A DNA stretch of 51,051 nucleotides. Source: an uncultured Spirochaetales bacterium (GTDB taxonomy: Bacteria; Spirochaetota; Spirochaetia; Sphaerochaetales; Sphaerochaetaceae). A program made the position numbers and the translations under genes. The DNA lies in the NCBI GenBank assembly GCA_944390025.1, contig CALXOK010000010.1, positions 1 to 51,051 on the forward strand, in the 5' to 3' direction. The notes beneath the pieces are model-generated. The model made no database searches, was not told the DNA's origin, and was given only the letters and a program-made list of their open reading frames with translations. This document shows positions 49,710 to 51,051 of this stretch, piece after piece; position 1 is the first letter of the stretch, and every line of letters starts with the position of its first letter.

Positions 49710-50837
49710 ATGCATACAGTTTTTCTTATCAAATGTGCAAGCGGTGCCTGCAACATGGCCTGCAGGTACTGTTTCTACAATGATGAGTGCAGTAACAGGA
49801 GTGTCCCTCTGTATGGTTTCATGACGGAGAAAAGTGCTCATGCACTCATTGACAAGGCTCTGCCGGAAAGGACCGACAGTGCCTCATTCAACTTCCAGGG
49901 CGGGGAACCGCTTCTCAGCGGGACAGAATTCTTTGAAGACTTCCTTTCATATGCTTTAACCAGAACAGACCACAGCCATTTGAGCTTTGCTCTCCAGACA
50001 AACGGGCTGCTCATTGACAGCAGCTGGGTGCAGCTCTTCAGGAAATACAATATCCTCGTTGGAGTCTCTCTTGATGGTAATAAACGGCTCCATGACAGCC
50101 TCAGGGTGGATAAAGAAGGCAAAGGAACCTTCAACAGAATATTCAACAACATAAGGATGCTGGAAAAGGAAGGAATAAACTACAACATCCTCTTCACAGT
50201 AACAAAGGCAAATGCACGACATGCAGACGAGCTTTACGGTTTTTTCAAACGCAACGGAATGCGCTACCTGCAGTTCACACCATGCATCAGCCCTATGGAT
50301 TCGTCAACGCTACCAGAATACGCGCTCACACCTGAAGATTTTGCATTCTTTCTCAACAGGATATTTTCTCACTACTACAGGGACTGGAAGAAAGGGGAAT
50401 ACACTTCAATACGCTATTTTGACAACCTTATCCACCTTATCACGGAAGGTAAAGCCGAGGAATGCGGCACAAACGGAGTTTGCGGTTCATACTACACTGT
50501 TGAAGCTGACGGCTCTGTCTATCCCTGTGACTTCTACGTCCTTGATGATTACAGACTCGGCAGTATTGTCACAGACAGCCTTGACCAGATTGACAGCAGA
50601 AGAAATGAAATCAATTTCGTCAGGCAGTCTGTTCAGTACACAGATGAATGCAGAGCCTGCCAATGGTTCAGTATCTGCCGCTCAGGCTGCAGACGCTACA
50701 GGGAGAACTTTCTCACAGGAGAAATTACAAAGACAGTCCTGTGCGAAGCATACAAAGATTTTTTCTCAAAAAACATCAGCTTGATAATGGAAATCGCCCG
50801 TGCGGAAAAAGCGGCTTCATACCGTCTGAAACATTAG
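49710..50837 (+). CDS. anaerobic sulfatase-maturating radical SAM enzyme (anSME)
   Basis: The 375-residue enzyme converts the active-site Cys of sulfatases to formylglycine without oxygen. The radical SAM cluster motif is CNMACRYC (Cys14, 18 and 21). A SPASM domain follows: CGTNGVCG (about 252-259), YPCDFYVLD (about 272-280, with the Asp proposed as base), CRACQWFSICRSGC (about 313-326) and VLCEAY. The start is one base past the second sulfatase stop. Its presence agrees with Cys-type sulfatases in an anaerobe. It likely serves both sulfatases. Confidence 0.92.
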   Translation: MHTVFLIKCASGACNMACRYCFYNDECSNRSVPLYGFMTEKSAHALIDKALPERTDSASFNFQGGEPLLSGTEFFEDFLSYALTRTDHSHLSFALQTNGLLIDSSWVQLFRKYNILVGVSLDGNKRLHDSLRVDKEGKGTFNRIFNNIRMLEKEGINYNILFTVTKANARHADELYGFFKRNGMRYLQFTPCISPMDSSTLPEYALTPEDFAFFLNRIFSHYYRDWKKGEYTSIRYFDNLIHLITEGKAEECGTNGVCGSYYTVEADGSVYPCDFYVLDDYRLGSIVTDSLDQIDSRRNEINFVRQSVQYTDECRACQWFSICRSGCRRYRENFLTGEITKTVLCEAYKDFFSKNISLIMEIARAEKAASYRLKH

Positions 50838-50991
50838 TTTCCGGCATCCAGTTCTGAAGAAAAACAGCTTTGCCCTGCCCTTACCGTATTTCGCGAACCG
50901 GACATTGACATCCCACTCAGGAAAAAGCCGGACATACTCATAGCGCTGGCCGGAGACCAGACAGAGGAATCCTACGTGACAACTCTCCCGC
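50838..50991. other. stretch between maturase and TnpB end
   Basis: The minus strand is open here in one frame (50987 down to about 50830) and reads YEYVRLFPEWDVNVRF, with a coding-like composition, but it has no start codon and passes through the TnpB 3' hairpin. It may be a gene remnant or the right end of the mobile element. I see no terminator for the sulfatase operon. Confidence 0.3.
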
Positions 50992-51002
50992 CTAAAGGCA
51001 GG
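50987..51002 (-). mobile_element. terminal hairpin of an IS200/IS605-type element
   Basis: On the minus strand CCTGCC-TTTA-GGCGGG forms a compact hairpin right at the stop of the TnpB-like frame, followed by GAGAGTTGTCAC. Hairpins of this sort mark the right end of IS200/IS605 elements and the 3' part of the guide RNA of TnpB. Confidence 0.5.
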
Positions 51003-51051
51003 TAGCTTCTCTTTCGAGAACTCTTCCTGCTTCCTCGAAGTCAGTTACAGC
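50992..51051 (-). CDS. tnpB: 3' end of a TnpB-like gene, cut by the window
   Basis: The minus-strand frame from the edge reads AVTDFEEAGRVLEREATCL and then TAG, a short acidic C-terminal tail like those of some IS605-type TnpB proteins. The hairpin at the stop supports it. Only 19 residues are visible, so the RuvC core cannot be checked. Confidence 0.45.
   Translation of the reverse strand, partial: AVTDFEEAGRVLEREATCL

Noticed and set aside
1..51051. CRISPR array, rRNA operon or prophage
   Set aside because: No regularly spaced repeats, no rRNA-like blocks and no phage structural genes were seen anywhere in the window.

Overview
The window reads as chromosome of a host-associated (probably gut) spirochaete, perhaps near Sphaerochaetaceae. 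The best taxonomic marker is the elongation factor G gene (27282-29390), which is of the mitochondrial/spirochaetal type (G1 loop AHIDSGKTT, followed by [20 protein letters not shown]). Signal-peptide lipoproteins, small outer-membrane-type proteins ending in Phe, and a cluster for host glycan use fit that reading. The species cannot be named from sequence alone. Genes are tightly packed, often with 1-4 nt (ATGA, GTGA, TGATG) overlaps.

Layout. 1-2130: accessory edge with a PIN-like DUF4411 protein, an Xre/ImmA metallopeptidase partner and tRNA-Cys. 2224-8558: a secreted barrel-like protein, a mutarotase-like protein, and a GH36 alpha-galactosidase homologue with an Asn where the catalytic nucleophile belongs, followed by gpsA and an RluA-type pseudouridine synthase. 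8541-13864: PHP phosphoesterase, MltG, a coiled-coil protein, a stand-alone DbpA-type RNA-binding protein, an MBL hydrolase, a DksA/TraR protein and a small membrane protein. 13857-19529: ThrH, DMT transporter, GNAT, LysR, then a DUF3737/cyclophilin-like operon and an FAD oxidoreductase. 19602-31131: mostly housekeeping genes (SIMPL, NUDIX, Mrp, TrmJ, GDPD, DUF362 ferredoxin, NagB, MnmA, flavoprotein, EF-G, HIT, lipoprotein). 31131-34213: azlCD, a DUF1016 nuclease cassette flanked by two diverged copies of the azlD 3' end, and an outer-membrane-type protein. 34347-39009: acyl-CoA ligase, YibE/F and alkaline phosphatase.

The most coherent system is 39190-50837. A divergent AraC regulator faces a sugar ABC importer (binding protein, a small membrane protein, two permeases, no ATPase), then a GH112 galacto-/lacto-N-biose phosphorylase, two Cys-type sulfatases without signal peptides, a ProXp-ala-type tRNA editing protein, and a radical-SAM sulfatase maturase. 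I infer a route in which sulfated galactosyl-N-acetylhexosamine disaccharides from mucin or milk-type glycans are imported intact, desulfated in the cytoplasm and then phosphorolysed. NagB (24672-25481) could take the amino sugar onward. The right edge holds the 3' end of an apparent TnpB gene and its terminal hairpin.

All functional names come from reading motifs and overall protein resemblance. No database search was run.
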